Assembly (NCBI RefSeq): GCF_951805225.1
Contig: NZ_OX638201.1
Span: 3,844,001 to 3,908,000 of the forward strand
DNA: 64,000 nucleotides
Direction of reading: 5' to 3'
Origin: an uncultured Flavobacterium sp.
GTDB taxonomy: Bacteria > Bacteroidota > Bacteroidia > Flavobacteriales > Flavobacteriaceae
Shown piece after piece: positions 16,260 to 23,784 of the stretch. Numbering within the stretch: the stretch's first letter is position 1; every line of letters begins with the position of its first letter. The notes beneath the pieces are model-generated. The model was given only the letters and a program-made list of their open reading frames with translations. It did not search any database and was not told the DNA's origin. Both the position numbers and the translations under genes were made by a program.

Positions 16260-16658
16260 TTAGTATACGTAACAAATTACTTCACCACCTACATTTAATT
16301 GTTTCGCTTGTTTTCCAGTCATAAGACCTTTTGAAGTTGAAACAATTGCAATTCCTAATCCGTTAAGGATTCTTGGTAATTTGGCAGCACCTGCGTATTT
16401 ACGTAAACCAGGTTTACTAATTCTTTGGATATCTTTAATTACAGGCTCTTTAGTATCTTTATCGTACTTCAAAGCAATTTTGATTGAACCCTGAACAGAG
16501 TTGTCCTCAAATTTGTAACTCAAGATATAACCTTGATCAAATAAGATCTTAGTTATTTCTTTTTTTAGATTAGAAGCTGGAATTTCAACAACTTTGTGGT
16601 TTGCAGCCACAGCGTTACGAACTCTAGTCAAATAATCTGCAATAGGATCTGTATACAT
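16260..16658 (-). CDS. rpsH: Small ribosomal subunit protein uS8
   Basis: 132 residues from the ATG at 16658 (MYTDPIADYLTRVRNAVAAN), the normal S8 start. A longer reading to 16694 would run into a GC-rich hairpin and is not used. The C-terminal GLGIAIVSTSKGLMTGKQAK ... GGEVICYVY is intact. S8 binds 16S rRNA helix 21 and represses the spc operon in E. coli. Here it is preceded by a 105-nt gap with a promoter (16739-16770) and a 10-bp hairpin (16683-16706), unlike the 2-20 nt gaps elsewhere. Confidence 0.97.
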   Translation of the reverse strand: MYTDPIADYLTRVRNAVAANHKVVEIPASNLKKEITKILFDQGYILSYKFEDNSVQGSIKIALKYDKDTKEPVIKDIQRISKPGLRKYAGAAKLPRILNGLGIAIVSTSKGLMTGKQAKQLNVGGEVICYVY

Positions 16659-16682
16659 ATGTATTTGATTGCGATTATGGTT

Positions 16683-16706
16683 TTCGGGAGGCACTCGCCT
16701 CCCGAA
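16683..16706 (-). promoter_or_regulatory. GC-rich perfect hairpin in the rpsH leader
   Basis: Arm TTCGGGAGGC (16683-16692) pairs exactly with GCCTCCCGAA (16697-16706) around a 4-nt loop. GC-rich in an AT-rich gap, 24 nt before the rpsH ATG and about 30-50 nt downstream of the -7 box at 16739. No T-run follows on the minus strand. Confidence 0.65.
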
Positions 16707-16738
16707 CCTTTAATCAATTAAAATTATTTTTTTGGTTT

Positions 16739-16770
16739 GCAAAAGTAATAACTTATTACGAGATTACCAA
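16739..16770 (-). promoter_or_regulatory. Internal promoter upstream of rpsH
   Basis: Minus strand: -7 TACTTTTGC (16739-16747) and -33 TTG (16768-16770, inside the last codons of rpsN) with a 20-nt spacer. It fits the Bacteroidota consensus as well as the main operon promoters at 23135 and 26981. Confidence 0.6.
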
Positions 16771-17033
16771 GATGCCTTTTTAACTCCAGGAATTAATCCA
16801 TTATTAGCCATCTCACGGAAAGTTACACGTGAAATACCGAACTGACGGATATACCCTCTTGGTCTACCTGTTAATTTACAACGATTGTGTAAACGAACTG
16901 GTGAAGCATTTTTAGGTAATTTTTGTAAACCTTCAAAATCTCCAGCTTCTTTCAAAGCTTTTCTTTTCTCAGCATACTTTGCTACCGTTTTTTCTCTCTT
17001 AACCTCGCGGGCTTTCATTGATTCTTTAGCCAT
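16764..17033 (-). CDS. rpsN: Small ribosomal subunit protein uS14
   Basis: 89 residues, the long zinc-free (C-minus) form: one cysteine only (HNRCKLTGRPRGYIRQFGISRVTFREMANNGLIPGVKKASW). It starts 3 nt after rplE. Its 3' end overlaps the -33 element of an internal promoter that appears to serve rpsH. Confidence 0.98.
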   Translation of the reverse strand: MAKESMKAREVKREKTVAKYAEKRKALKEAGDFEGLQKLPKNASPVRLHNRCKLTGRPRGYIRQFGISRVTFREMANNGLIPGVKKASW

Positions 17034-17036
17034 GTC

Positions 17037-17588
17037 TTAATTCTTTTTAAAAGGTAATCCTAATTCAGCCAATAATGACTTTGCTTCCTTGTCTGTTTTT
17101 GCAGTAGTAACAAATGTAATATCCATCCCTGAAATTTTGTTTACTTTGTCAATATCAATTTCTGGGAAAATGATTTGCTCTAAAACTCCAAGGTTGTAAT
17201 TACCTCTTCCGTCAAAACCAGTAGCTTTAATACCACTAAAATCTCTAACGCGTGGCAAAGCAGAAGTAACAAGTCTATCTAAAAACTCATACATTCTTTC
17301 ACCACGTAAAGTAACTTTTGCTCCAATAGGCATCCCTTTTCTCAATTTGAAAGACGCAACGTCTTTCTTTGAAATTGTAGATACTGCTTTTTGTCCAGTG
17401 ATCTTTGTTAACTCATCAACTGCATAGTCAATAAGTTTTTTATCAGATACAGCTGCACCAACTCCACGGCTCAAAACGATTTTTTCAAGTTTTGGAACTT
17501 GCATTACGTTTGTATATCCGAATTCCTCTTTAAGAGCAGAGATTACTCTACTCTTATATTCTTCTTTTAGTCTAGGTGTATATGCCAT
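17037..17588 (-). CDS. rplE: Large ribosomal subunit protein uL5
   Basis: 183 residues. 5S rRNA-binding protein of the central protuberance: YTPRLKEEYKSRVISALKEEFGYTN, RVRDFSGIKATGFDGRGNYNLG and FPEIDIDKVNKISGMDITFVTTA. Complete; 2 nt from rplX and 3 nt from rpsN. Confidence 0.98.
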   Translation of the reverse strand: MAYTPRLKEEYKSRVISALKEEFGYTNVMQVPKLEKIVLSRGVGAAVSDKKLIDYAVDELTKITGQKAVSTISKKDVASFKLRKGMPIGAKVTLRGERMYEFLDRLVTSALPRVRDFSGIKATGFDGRGNYNLGVLEQIIFPEIDIDKVNKISGMDITFVTTAKTDKEAKSLLAELGLPFKKN

Positions 17589-17590
17589 TA

Positions 17591-17905
17591 CTATAGTACT
17601 TGATTAGATTTTTTTGAAAATCTTACTTTCTTATCTCCTTCTACTCTAATACCAACTCTAGTTGTTTCCTTAGTTTTAGGATCAATTAGTGAAATGTTAG
17701 ATATTTGTATAGAAGCTTCTTTCTTAACGATACCACCTTGAGGGTTTTTAGCACTTGGTTTTGTATGTTTCGAAACCATGTTTACACCTTCAACTATCGC
17801 TTTATTTTTCTCACGGTAAACACGTAAAACTTTACCTTCAGCACCTTTATGGTCTCCAGCAATAACTCTTACGATATCTCCTGATTTTATTTTTAGCTTT
17901 ATCAT
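17591..17905 (-). CDS. rplX: Large ribosomal subunit protein uL24
   Basis: 104 residues with the KOW motif at the N-terminus (KSGDIVRVIAGDHKGAEGKVLRVYREKNKAIVEGVNMV). An assembly-initiator protein of the 50S subunit. Normal length and place. Confidence 0.98.
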   Translation of the reverse strand: MIKLKIKSGDIVRVIAGDHKGAEGKVLRVYREKNKAIVEGVNMVSKHTKPSAKNPQGGIVKKEASIQISNISLIDPKTKETTRVGIRVEGDKKVRFSKKSNQVL

Positions 17906-17916
17906 CTTAAAACGAA

Positions 17917-18285
17917 TTAAAGCACTTCTGGTGCTAATGATACAATTTTCATGAATTGTTTTTCACGAAGTTCTCTTGCTACCGGACCAAAAACACGTGT
18001 CCCTCTCATTTCCCCTGCAGCATTCAAAAGAACACATGCATTATCATCGAAACGGATATAAGAACCATCAGCTCTTCTCACTTCTTTTTTGGTACGTACA
18101 ACAACTGCAGTTGAAACAGCTCCTTTTTTAACGTTACCGTTAGGAGTTGCATCTTTAATAGATACTACAATCTTGTCACCAACAGAGGCATACCTTCTTT
18201 TGGTACCTCCTAAAACACGGATAGTTAAAACTTCTTTTGCTCCCGTGTTATCTGCTACTTTTAGTCTTGATTCCTGTTGTACCAT
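17917..18285 (-). CDS. rplN: Large ribosomal subunit protein uL14
   Basis: 122 residues: MVQQESRLKVADNTGAKEVL ... RGTRVFGPVARELREKQFMKIVSLAPEVL. Complete. It starts 2 nt after rpsQ with no sign of a separate promoter, so S10-type and spc-type operons appear joined here. Confidence 0.98.
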   Translation of the reverse strand: MVQQESRLKVADNTGAKEVLTIRVLGGTKRRYASVGDKIVVSIKDATPNGNVKKGAVSTAVVVRTKKEVRRADGSYIRFDDNACVLLNAAGEMRGTRVFGPVARELREKQFMKIVSLAPEVL

Positions 18286-18287
18286 AA

Positions 18288-18548
18288 TTATTTAGCTCTT
18301 TCTAAGATTTCAACTAATCTCCAACATTTTGTTTTACTTAAAGGACGCGTTTCGCTAATTCTTACAGTATCTCCAATGTTACAGTCGTTTGTTTCGTCGT
18401 GTGCAACGTATTTCTTTGTTTTCAACACGAACTTACCGTATAATGGGTGCTTTACTTTTCTTACTTCAGCAATAACAATAGACTTATCCATTTTATTTGA
18501 AGTAACAACACCTATTCTTTCTTTTCTTAAATTTCTTTTTTCTTCCAT
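18288..18548 (-). CDS. rpsQ: Small ribosomal subunit protein uS17
   Basis: 86 residues, one OB fold: RKERIGVVTSNKMDKSIVIAEVRKVKHPLYGKFVLKTKKYVAHDE ... DTVRISETRPLSKTKCWRLVEI. Complete. Confidence 0.98.
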   Translation of the reverse strand: MEEKRNLRKERIGVVTSNKMDKSIVIAEVRKVKHPLYGKFVLKTKKYVAHDETNDCNIGDTVRISETRPLSKTKCWRLVEILERAK

Positions 18549-18565
18549 CTTTCAGCAGAATACAA

Positions 18566-18757
18566 TTATTGTAACTCTCTTTTAGTTAACTCTGTAGCCA
18601 ATCTTGCAACTGTTCTTCTTACACTTCTAATTTGAAGTGGGTTCTCAATTGGAGAAATAGCGTGAGCCATTTTTAGGTCAGCATATATTTTCTTAGTTTG
18701 ACTAAGTTTTTCTTGCAACTCCGCTGCAGAAAGATCTTTTATTTCTGATTGTTTCAT
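18566..18757 (-). CDS. rpmC: Large ribosomal subunit protein uL29
   Basis: 63 residues, helical: MKQSEIKDLSAAELQEKLSQ ... NPLQIRSVRRTVARLATELTKREL. Located at the exit tunnel rim. Normal length, between rplP and rpsQ. Confidence 0.97.
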   Translation of the reverse strand: MKQSEIKDLSAAELQEKLSQTKKIYADLKMAHAISPIENPLQIRSVRRTVARLATELTKRELQ

Positions 18758-18770
18758 AATATAAATTTAA

Positions 18771-19196
18771 TTATGCTTCGAAATCTCTAGCAACGACGAA
18801 TTTAGTTTTTACTGGAAGCTTTTGAGCTGCAAGACGTAACGCCTCTTTTGCAACTGATAAAGGAACTCCTCCAACTTCAAACATAATTCTTCCGGGTTTA
18901 ACAACGGCAGCCCAATATTCAACGGCACCTTTACCTTTACCCATACGTACCTCAAGAGGCTTCTTAGTAATTGGTTTGTCTGGAAATATTTTGATCCATA
19001 ATTGTCCTTCTCTCTTCATAAAACGAGTTGCAGCGATACGCGCAGCTTCGATTTGACGAGACGTTAAGAACATTCCATCTTCATGTACAGATTTAATACC
19101 AAACATTCCATTAGAAAGCTCATGCCCTCTTTGAGAGTTACCTTTCATTTTACCTTTTTGTACCTTACGGTATTTTGTTCTTTTAGGCTGTAACAT
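18771..19196 (-). CDS. rplP: Large ribosomal subunit protein uL16
   Basis: 141 residues: MLQPKRTKYRKVQKGKMKGNS ... RMGKGKGAVEYWAAVVKPGRIMFEVGGVP ... LPVKTKFVVARD. Binds near the A site and peptidyl transferase centre. Complete. Confidence 0.98.
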   Translation of the reverse strand: MLQPKRTKYRKVQKGKMKGNSQRGHELSNGMFGIKSVHEDGMFLTSRQIEAARIAATRFMKREGQLWIKIFPDKPITKKPLEVRMGKGKGAVEYWAAVVKPGRIMFEVGGVPLSVAKEALRLAAQKLPVKTKFVVARDFEA

Positions 19197-19215
19197 TTTT
19201 CTTTAGTTTAAAAAT

Positions 19216-19977
19216 TTACTTTCTTTTACGAGCGTCTGGTTTTCCACCTTTATTAAAAGGCTTTCTATCTCCTCTTGGAGAATCGCCACCTTTACCACCA
19301 CCAGTTCCAGATTGTTTTTTATCCATTCCTGCAAGTGGAGAAAGATCTCTCTTTCCATAAACTTCACCTTTCATGATCCATACTTTGATACCCATTCTAC
19401 CATAAGTAGTATGAGCTTCAGCCAAAGCATAATCAATGTCAGCTCTGAAAGTTGATAGAGGAATTCTACCTTCTTTGAAACCTTCTGAACGTGCCATCTC
19501 AGCACCATTCAAACGACCAGAAATCAAAACTTTGATACCTTCAGCGTTCATACGCATAGAAGCAGCAATAGCCATTTTGATTGCACGTCTGTAAGAAATA
19601 CGGCTTTCGATTTGACGAGCGATGCTTGTCGCCACAAGATAAGCATCTAATTCAGGTCTTTTGATTTCAAAGATGTTGATTTGAACCTCTTTGTCAGTAA
19701 CTTTCTTAAGTTCCTCTTTCAACTTGTCTACCTCTTGCCCACCTTTTCCGATAATGATACCAGGTCTAGCAGTAGTGATAGTAACGGTTACAAGTTTCAA
19801 AGTTCTCTCGATGATTACTTTAGATACACTAGCTTTTGATAAACGAGCGTGGATATACTTTCTGATTTTGTGATCTTCGGCAAGTTTGTCACCGTAATCA
19901 TTTCCACCATACCAGTTTGAGTCCCACCCTCTGATGATACCAAGTCTATTTCCAATTGGATTTGTCTTTTGTCCCAT
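19216..19977 (-). CDS. rpsC: Small ribosomal subunit protein uS3
   Basis: 253 residues. The KH domain (ARPGIIIGKGGQEVDKLKEELK) and C-terminal domain (RIPLSTFRADIDYALAEAHTTYGRMGIKVWI) are complete, with a glycine/lysine-rich tail (GTGGGKGGDSPRGDRKPFNKG) of about 30 residues. Lies at the mRNA entry site. Confidence 0.98.
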   Translation of the reverse strand: MGQKTNPIGNRLGIIRGWDSNWYGGNDYGDKLAEDHKIRKYIHARLSKASVSKVIIERTLKLVTVTITTARPGIIIGKGGQEVDKLKEELKKVTDKEVQINIFEIKRPELDAYLVATSIARQIESRISYRRAIKMAIAASMRMNAEGIKVLISGRLNGAEMARSEGFKEGRIPLSTFRADIDYALAEAHTTYGRMGIKVWIMKGEVYGKRDLSPLAGMDKKQSGTGGGKGGDSPRGDRKPFNKGGKPDARKRK

Positions 19978-19982
19978 GCTGC

Positions 19983-20396
19983 TTAAGAATTGCTTTGTGT
20001 GTTATTGATAGCTCCAAGCACGATTGTTACGTGGTTAGAACGTTTTCTTATTCTGTGTGCACGACCTTGTGGAGCTGGACGAAGTCTTTTCAACATCATT
20101 CCACCATCTACTCTGATCTCCTTAACAAATAATCCAGCTTCTTCTAAATTACCTTCACTATTTTTTTGCTCCCAGTTATTGATTGCAGATAATAATAGTT
20201 TTTCTAATTTTCTTGAAGCCTCTTTAGAACTAAATCTTAAGATGTTAAGTGCTCTTTCTACCTTCTGACCTCTTACCAAGTCCGCTACTAAGCGCATTTT
20301 TCTAGGTGAAGTAGGGCAGTTATTCAATTTTGCGAAAGCAATAGACTTATTAGCCTCTTTTCTCGCATCTGCTGTTTCTCTTTTACGAACTCCCAT
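19983..20396 (-). CDS. rplV: Large ribosomal subunit protein uL22
   Basis: 137 residues: NCPTSPRKMRLVADLVRGQKVERALNILRF ... the tunnel-lining loop ... RPAPQGRAHRIRKRSNHVTIVLG. Complete. It has about 25 N-terminal residues ahead of the conserved core, with the ATG at 20396 the only suitable start. Confidence 0.97.
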   Translation of the reverse strand: MGVRKRETADARKEANKSIAFAKLNNCPTSPRKMRLVADLVRGQKVERALNILRFSSKEASRKLEKLLLSAINNWEQKNSEGNLEEAGLFVKEIRVDGGMMLKRLRPAPQGRAHRIRKRSNHVTIVLGAINNTQSNS

Positions 20397-20402
20397 TGCT
20401 TC

Positions 20403-20681
20403 TTATTTTTTACCTTTATTTTTTGCTCCAGCATGACCTCTAAAAGATCTAGTTGGTGAAAATTCTCCTAATTTGTGACCTACCATGTTTTCTGTTACGT
20501 AAACTGGTACAAATTGACGACCGTTATGAACTGCGATAGTTTGTCCAACGAAATCTGGAGTAATCATAGAAGCTCTAGACCAAGTCTTTACTACACTATT
20601 TTTACCACTTTCTACGTTTTCCTGAACTTTCTTGTCTAACTTATAATGAACGAAAGGTCCTTTTTTTAATGAACGTGCCAT
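20403..20681 (-). CDS. rpsS: Small ribosomal subunit protein uS19
   Basis: 92 residues: MARSLKKGPFVHYKLDKKV ... TWSRASMITPDFVGQTIAVHNGRQFVPVYVTENMVGHKLGEFSPTRSFRGHAG. Complete 30S head protein. Confidence 0.98.
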   Translation of the reverse strand: MARSLKKGPFVHYKLDKKVQENVESGKNSVVKTWSRASMITPDFVGQTIAVHNGRQFVPVYVTENMVGHKLGEFSPTRSFRGHAGAKNKGKK

Positions 20682-20687
20682 ATCTTA

Positions 20688-21512
20688 TTATTTCTTTCTA
20701 CGTTCTACGATATACTTGTTACTCGGGTTTTTCTTAGAACGAGTTCTATAACCTTTTGCTGGTATTCCATTTCTTGAACGTGGATGTCCACCAGAAGAAC
20801 GTCCTTCTCCACCACCCATTGGGTGATCAACAGGGTTCATTGCAACAGGTCTTGTTCTAGGTCTTCTTCCTAACCATCTTGTTCTACCAGCTTTTCCTGA
20901 TACAACTAATTGGTGGTCTGAATTAGAAACAGCTCCAATTGTAGCCGAACAAGTTAACAAGATCAATCTTGTTTCACCAGATGGCATTTTAATTGTAGCA
21001 TATTTTCCATCTCTTGCCATTAATTGAGCAAATGTACCAGCTGAACGAGCAATTACCGCTCCTTGACCTGGACGTAACTCAATACAAGAGATTACAGTTC
21101 CTAAAGGAATTCTGCTTAAAGGCAATGTATTACCAATTTCAGGTTGAGATTCTGGACCAGAAACTAATTTCTGACCAACTTTCAATCCATTTTGAGCAAT
21201 TACATAAGTTTTCTCTCCATCAGCATAAGCTAATAAAGCGATAAATGCAGTACGATTTGGATCGTATTCGATTGATTTCACAGTAGCCGGAATTCCGTCT
21301 TTAGTTCTTTTGAAATCAATAATACGATATCTCTGCTTGTGACCACCACCCGTATAACGCATGGTCATCTTTCCTTGACTATTTCTACCTCCAGAGTTTT
21401 TTATCGGCGCTATCAAAGAGCGTTCCGGCTTATCAGTTGTAATGGCGTCATAACCATTCACAACTCTAAATCGCTGACCTGGGGTAATAGGTTTTAATTT
21501 TCTTACTGACAT
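20688..21512 (-). CDS. rplB: Large ribosomal subunit protein uL2
   Basis: 274 residues. The conserved peptidyl-transferase-associated segment MNPVDHPMGGGEGRSSGGHPRSRNG is present and the SH3-like/OB core is intact (GPESQPEIGNTLPLSRIPLGTVI). Normal length. Confidence 0.98.
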   Translation of the reverse strand: MSVRKLKPITPGQRFRVVNGYDAITTDKPERSLIAPIKNSGGRNSQGKMTMRYTGGGHKQRYRIIDFKRTKDGIPATVKSIEYDPNRTAFIALLAYADGEKTYVIAQNGLKVGQKLVSGPESQPEIGNTLPLSRIPLGTVISCIELRPGQGAVIARSAGTFAQLMARDGKYATIKMPSGETRLILLTCSATIGAVSNSDHQLVVSGKAGRTRWLGRRPRTRPVAMNPVDHPMGGGEGRSSGGHPRSRNGIPAKGYRTRSKKNPSNKYIVERRKK

Positions 21513-21521
21513 TTTTCTATC

Positions 21522-21812
21522 TTAGATATTGTTGTAAAAATCAATTGTTTCTCCTTCTTGTACTTGAACAATCGCTTTCTTAATTGCATTTGTCTTTCCA
21601 CTGATCAAACCACTTTTAGTGTATTTTGTAGTTCTATCCGGCCTTACGTTCATCGTGTTAACTGAAACGATAGTTACTCCATAAGCAGCTTCAATAGCTT
21701 TCTTAATTTGAACTTTGTTTGCTTTTTTGTCAACAACGAATCCGAAGCGGTTTAAAACTTCACTTTCTTTGGTTACTTTTTCTGTTACTATAGGTCTAAT
21801 TATGATGCTCAT
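21522..21812 (-). CDS. rplW: Large ribosomal subunit protein uL23
   Basis: 96 residues: IIRPIVTEKVTKESEVLNRFGFVVDKKANKVQIKKAIEAAYGVTIVSVNTMN. Exit-tunnel protein that docks trigger factor and SRP. Complete. Confidence 0.97.
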   Translation of the reverse strand: MSIIIRPIVTEKVTKESEVLNRFGFVVDKKANKVQIKKAIEAAYGVTIVSVNTMNVRPDRTTKYTKSGLISGKTNAIKKAIVQVQEGETIDFYNNI

Positions 21813-21819
21813 ATTCCTA

Positions 21820-22449
21820 TTATTTACTTAAATTTTCTTCAATTAACTCCAAAGAACCTTCTAAAAGCACTAAATTATTAGTGTTTAAAATAGCGTAAGT
21901 GCTTAATTCTGAGCTAGTTACGACATTTGAAGCCTTTAAATTGCGTGACGACAAATATACATTTTTATTTGACTCACCCAACACAAATAGAGATTTTTTA
22001 TTATCTAACCCTAAAGCTTTCAAAACGTTAATGAAATTTTTAGTGTTTGGAGTTTCAAAATTAAAGTCCTCAAGAACGATAATATTTGACTCTTTTGCTT
22101 TGATTGAGAAAGCTGATTTTCTCGCCAATCTTTTCAAGCTTTTATTCAATTTAAATGAATAACTTCTTGGTCTTGGTCCAAAAATTGTTCCACCACCCTT
22201 AAACAATGGATTTTTGATACTTCCCGCACGAGCAGTACCTGTTCCTTTTTGTTTTTTAATCTTACGTGTACTTCCTGTCACCTCAGCTCTTTCTTTAGCC
22301 TTATGAGTCCCTTGTCTTTGATTAGCAAGATATTGCTTTACATCAAGGTATACAGCGTGATTGTTTGGTTCAATTGCGAATACTGAATCAGAAAGTTGAA
22401 CTTTTCTTCCAGTATCTTTTCCGTTGAAATCTAATACTTTTACTTCCAT
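21820..22449 (-). CDS. rplD: Large ribosomal subunit protein uL4
   Basis: 209 residues: N-terminal part, the tunnel loop (KKQKGTGTARAGSIKNPLFKGGGTIFGPRPRSYSFKLNK) and globular C-terminus are complete. Its ATG overlaps the rplC stop by one base (TAATG), which suggests translational coupling. L4 regulates the S10 operon in E. coli through a leader that has no obvious counterpart here. Confidence 0.98.
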   Translation of the reverse strand: MEVKVLDFNGKDTGRKVQLSDSVFAIEPNNHAVYLDVKQYLANQRQGTHKAKERAEVTGSTRKIKKQKGTGTARAGSIKNPLFKGGGTIFGPRPRSYSFKLNKSLKRLARKSAFSIKAKESNIIVLEDFNFETPNTKNFINVLKALGLDNKKSLFVLGESNKNVYLSSRNLKASNVVTSSELSTYAILNTNNLVLLEGSLELIEENLSK

Positions 22450-23066
22450 TACTTCTGAATGATTACATAAGAGTTTTTATGTCCAGGAACACATCCTTTA
22501 ATAACAAGTAGGTTCTTTTCAGCAACTACTTTTAAAACTCTAAGGTTTTGAACTTTTACATTGTCTCCTCCCATTCTTCCAGCCATACGCATTCCTTTGA
22601 ATACTCTAGATGGATATGAAGAAGCTCCCACAGAACCTGGCGCTCTTAAACGGTTGTGTTGACCGTGAGTTGCTTGTCCAACACCACCAAATCCGTGACG
22701 TTTAACAACCCCTTGAAAACCTTTACCTTTAGACACACCTTGTACATCTACAAATTCTCCTTCAGCAAAAATAGAAACATCAATAAGATCTCCTAATTTT
22801 TGTTCAGTTGCAAAATCTTGAAATTCAACGACTTTTTTCTTAGCAACAGTTCCAGCTTTTTTAAAGTGACCTAAAGCCGCTTTAGTGGAATGTTTCTCGT
22901 TTTTGTCATCGAAACCAAGTTGCAACGCTTCGTACCCGTCAACACCTTTGGTTCTGACTTGGGTAACAACACACGGCCCAGCTTCGATTACTGTACAAGG
23001 AATGTTTTTCCCATTTTCGTCGAAAATACTAGTCATGCCGATTTTTTTACCAATTAACCCAGACAT
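22449..23066 (-). CDS. rplC: Large ribosomal subunit protein uL3
   Basis: 205 residues: MSGLIGKKIGMTSIFDENGKN ... GKGFQGVVKRHGFGGVGQATHGQHNRLRAPGSVGASSYPSRVFKGMRMAGRMG. Complete. It is the first gene of its transcript here, with its own consensus promoter at 23135 and a terminator after rpsJ 350 nt upstream. Confidence 0.98.
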   Translation of the reverse strand: MSGLIGKKIGMTSIFDENGKNIPCTVIEAGPCVVTQVRTKGVDGYEALQLGFDDKNEKHSTKAALGHFKKAGTVAKKKVVEFQDFATEQKLGDLIDVSIFAEGEFVDVQGVSKGKGFQGVVKRHGFGGVGQATHGQHNRLRAPGSVGASSYPSRVFKGMRMAGRMGGDNVKVQNLRVLKVVAEKNLLVIKGCVPGHKNSYVIIQK

Positions 23067-23101
23067 AAATATTAATTATTAATTACTAAAATTCCCTTCA
23101 A

Positions 23102-23126
23102 TTTGAAAATAACAGAAATTTCCAAA
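23102..23126 (-). promoter_or_regulatory. Hairpin at the predicted 5' end of the rplC transcript
   Basis: In minus-strand RNA TTTGGAAAT pairs with ATTTTCAAA (9 bp including one G-U) around a 7-nt loop; flanking TCCCT/AGGGA (23128-23132 with 23093-23097) could extend it if transcription starts early enough. It lies 36 nt before the rplC ATG. Confidence 0.4.
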
Positions 23127-23134
23127 CAGGGAGT

Positions 23135-23167
23135 GCAAAAGTAGATATTAAAATTGAATATACCAAA
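23135..23167 (-). promoter_or_regulatory. Promoter of the rplC operon
   Basis: Minus strand: -33 TTTG (23164-23167), 20-nt spacer, -7 TACTTTTGC (23135-23143). Near-perfect fit to the Bacteroidota primary sigma consensus. Confidence 0.75.
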
Positions 23168-23414
23168 CAGTTACAAAAATTAAATCGCTCATTATCAAAA
23201 TCCAAGCTCAAAAGAAACCACCTCGAGCTCTTTTATATTTCGATAAAAATAATTGGAATCAAAATTAACTACAGATTTGTATTACAAAAAAATCTTCTCA
23301 ATAAAACCCAAAATCAGCGCCACACAGCTCTAAATAAGGCTTTTCTAACAAAACAACATTAAATTATTGTTTTCATTTAATTAAAAAACTAAACACAACA
23401 AAATTTAAAACAAC

Positions 23415-23450
23415 AAAAAAAGCGAAACATTTCTGTCTCGCTTTTTTTTT
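23415..23450 (-). terminator. Terminator after rpsJ
   Basis: AAAAAAAGCGA pairs with TCGCTTTTTT; an inner ACA/TGT continues the stem, with the intervening mismatch becoming a G-U pair in minus-strand RNA. A T-run follows on the minus strand. It starts 18 nt after the rpsJ stop and ends the rpsL-rpsG-fusA-rpsJ unit. Confidence 0.8.
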
Positions 23451-23467
23451 ATAAAAATATAATAAAA

Positions 23468-23773
23468 TTATACTTTAATCTCTACTTCAACCCCACTTGG
23501 CAATTCAAGTTTCATTAAAGCATCAATAGTTTTAGATGAAGATGAATAAATATCAATCAATCTCTTGTATGACATTACTTCAAATTGTTCTCTCGCTTTT
23601 TTGTTAACGTGCGGAGAACGCAATACAGTGAAAAGTTTTTTGTGAGTTGGTAACGGAATTGGACCTGTTACAACTGCTCCAGTAGTTTTTACTGTTTTTA
23701 CAATCTTTTCAGCAGACTTATCTACCAACATGTGATCGTAAGATTTTAGTTTTATTCTGATTTTTTGACTCAT
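23468..23773 (-). CDS. rpsJ: Small ribosomal subunit protein uS10
   Basis: 101 residues: KIRIKLKSYDHMLVDKSAEKIV ... GPIPLPTHKKLFTVLRSPHVNKKAREQFE. Complete. It follows fusA by 11 nt and is followed by a terminator, so it is expressed with the str-type genes rather than with rplC. tuf, often between fusA and rpsJ, is absent. Confidence 0.98.
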   Translation of the reverse strand: MSQKIRIKLKSYDHMLVDKSAEKIVKTVKTTGAVVTGPIPLPTHKKLFTVLRSPHVNKKAREQFEVMSYKRLIDIYSSSSKTIDALMKLELPSGVEVEIKV

Positions 23774-23784
23774 TTTCTTAAGAA

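Larger units (their letters stand above)
23067..23467. other. 401-bp gap between rpsJ and rplC
   Basis: Contains the rpsJ terminator (23415-23450), about 240 bp of AT-rich sequence in which I see no gene, a consensus promoter (23135-23167) and a small leader hairpin (23102-23126) for rplC. It breaks the S10 operon, in which rpsJ normally leads. Confidence 0.7.

Noticed and set aside
16659..16694. Longer start for rpsH
   Set aside because: The 12 extra residues overlap the GC-rich hairpin and are absent from normal S8 (which begins MYTDPIADYLTR here).
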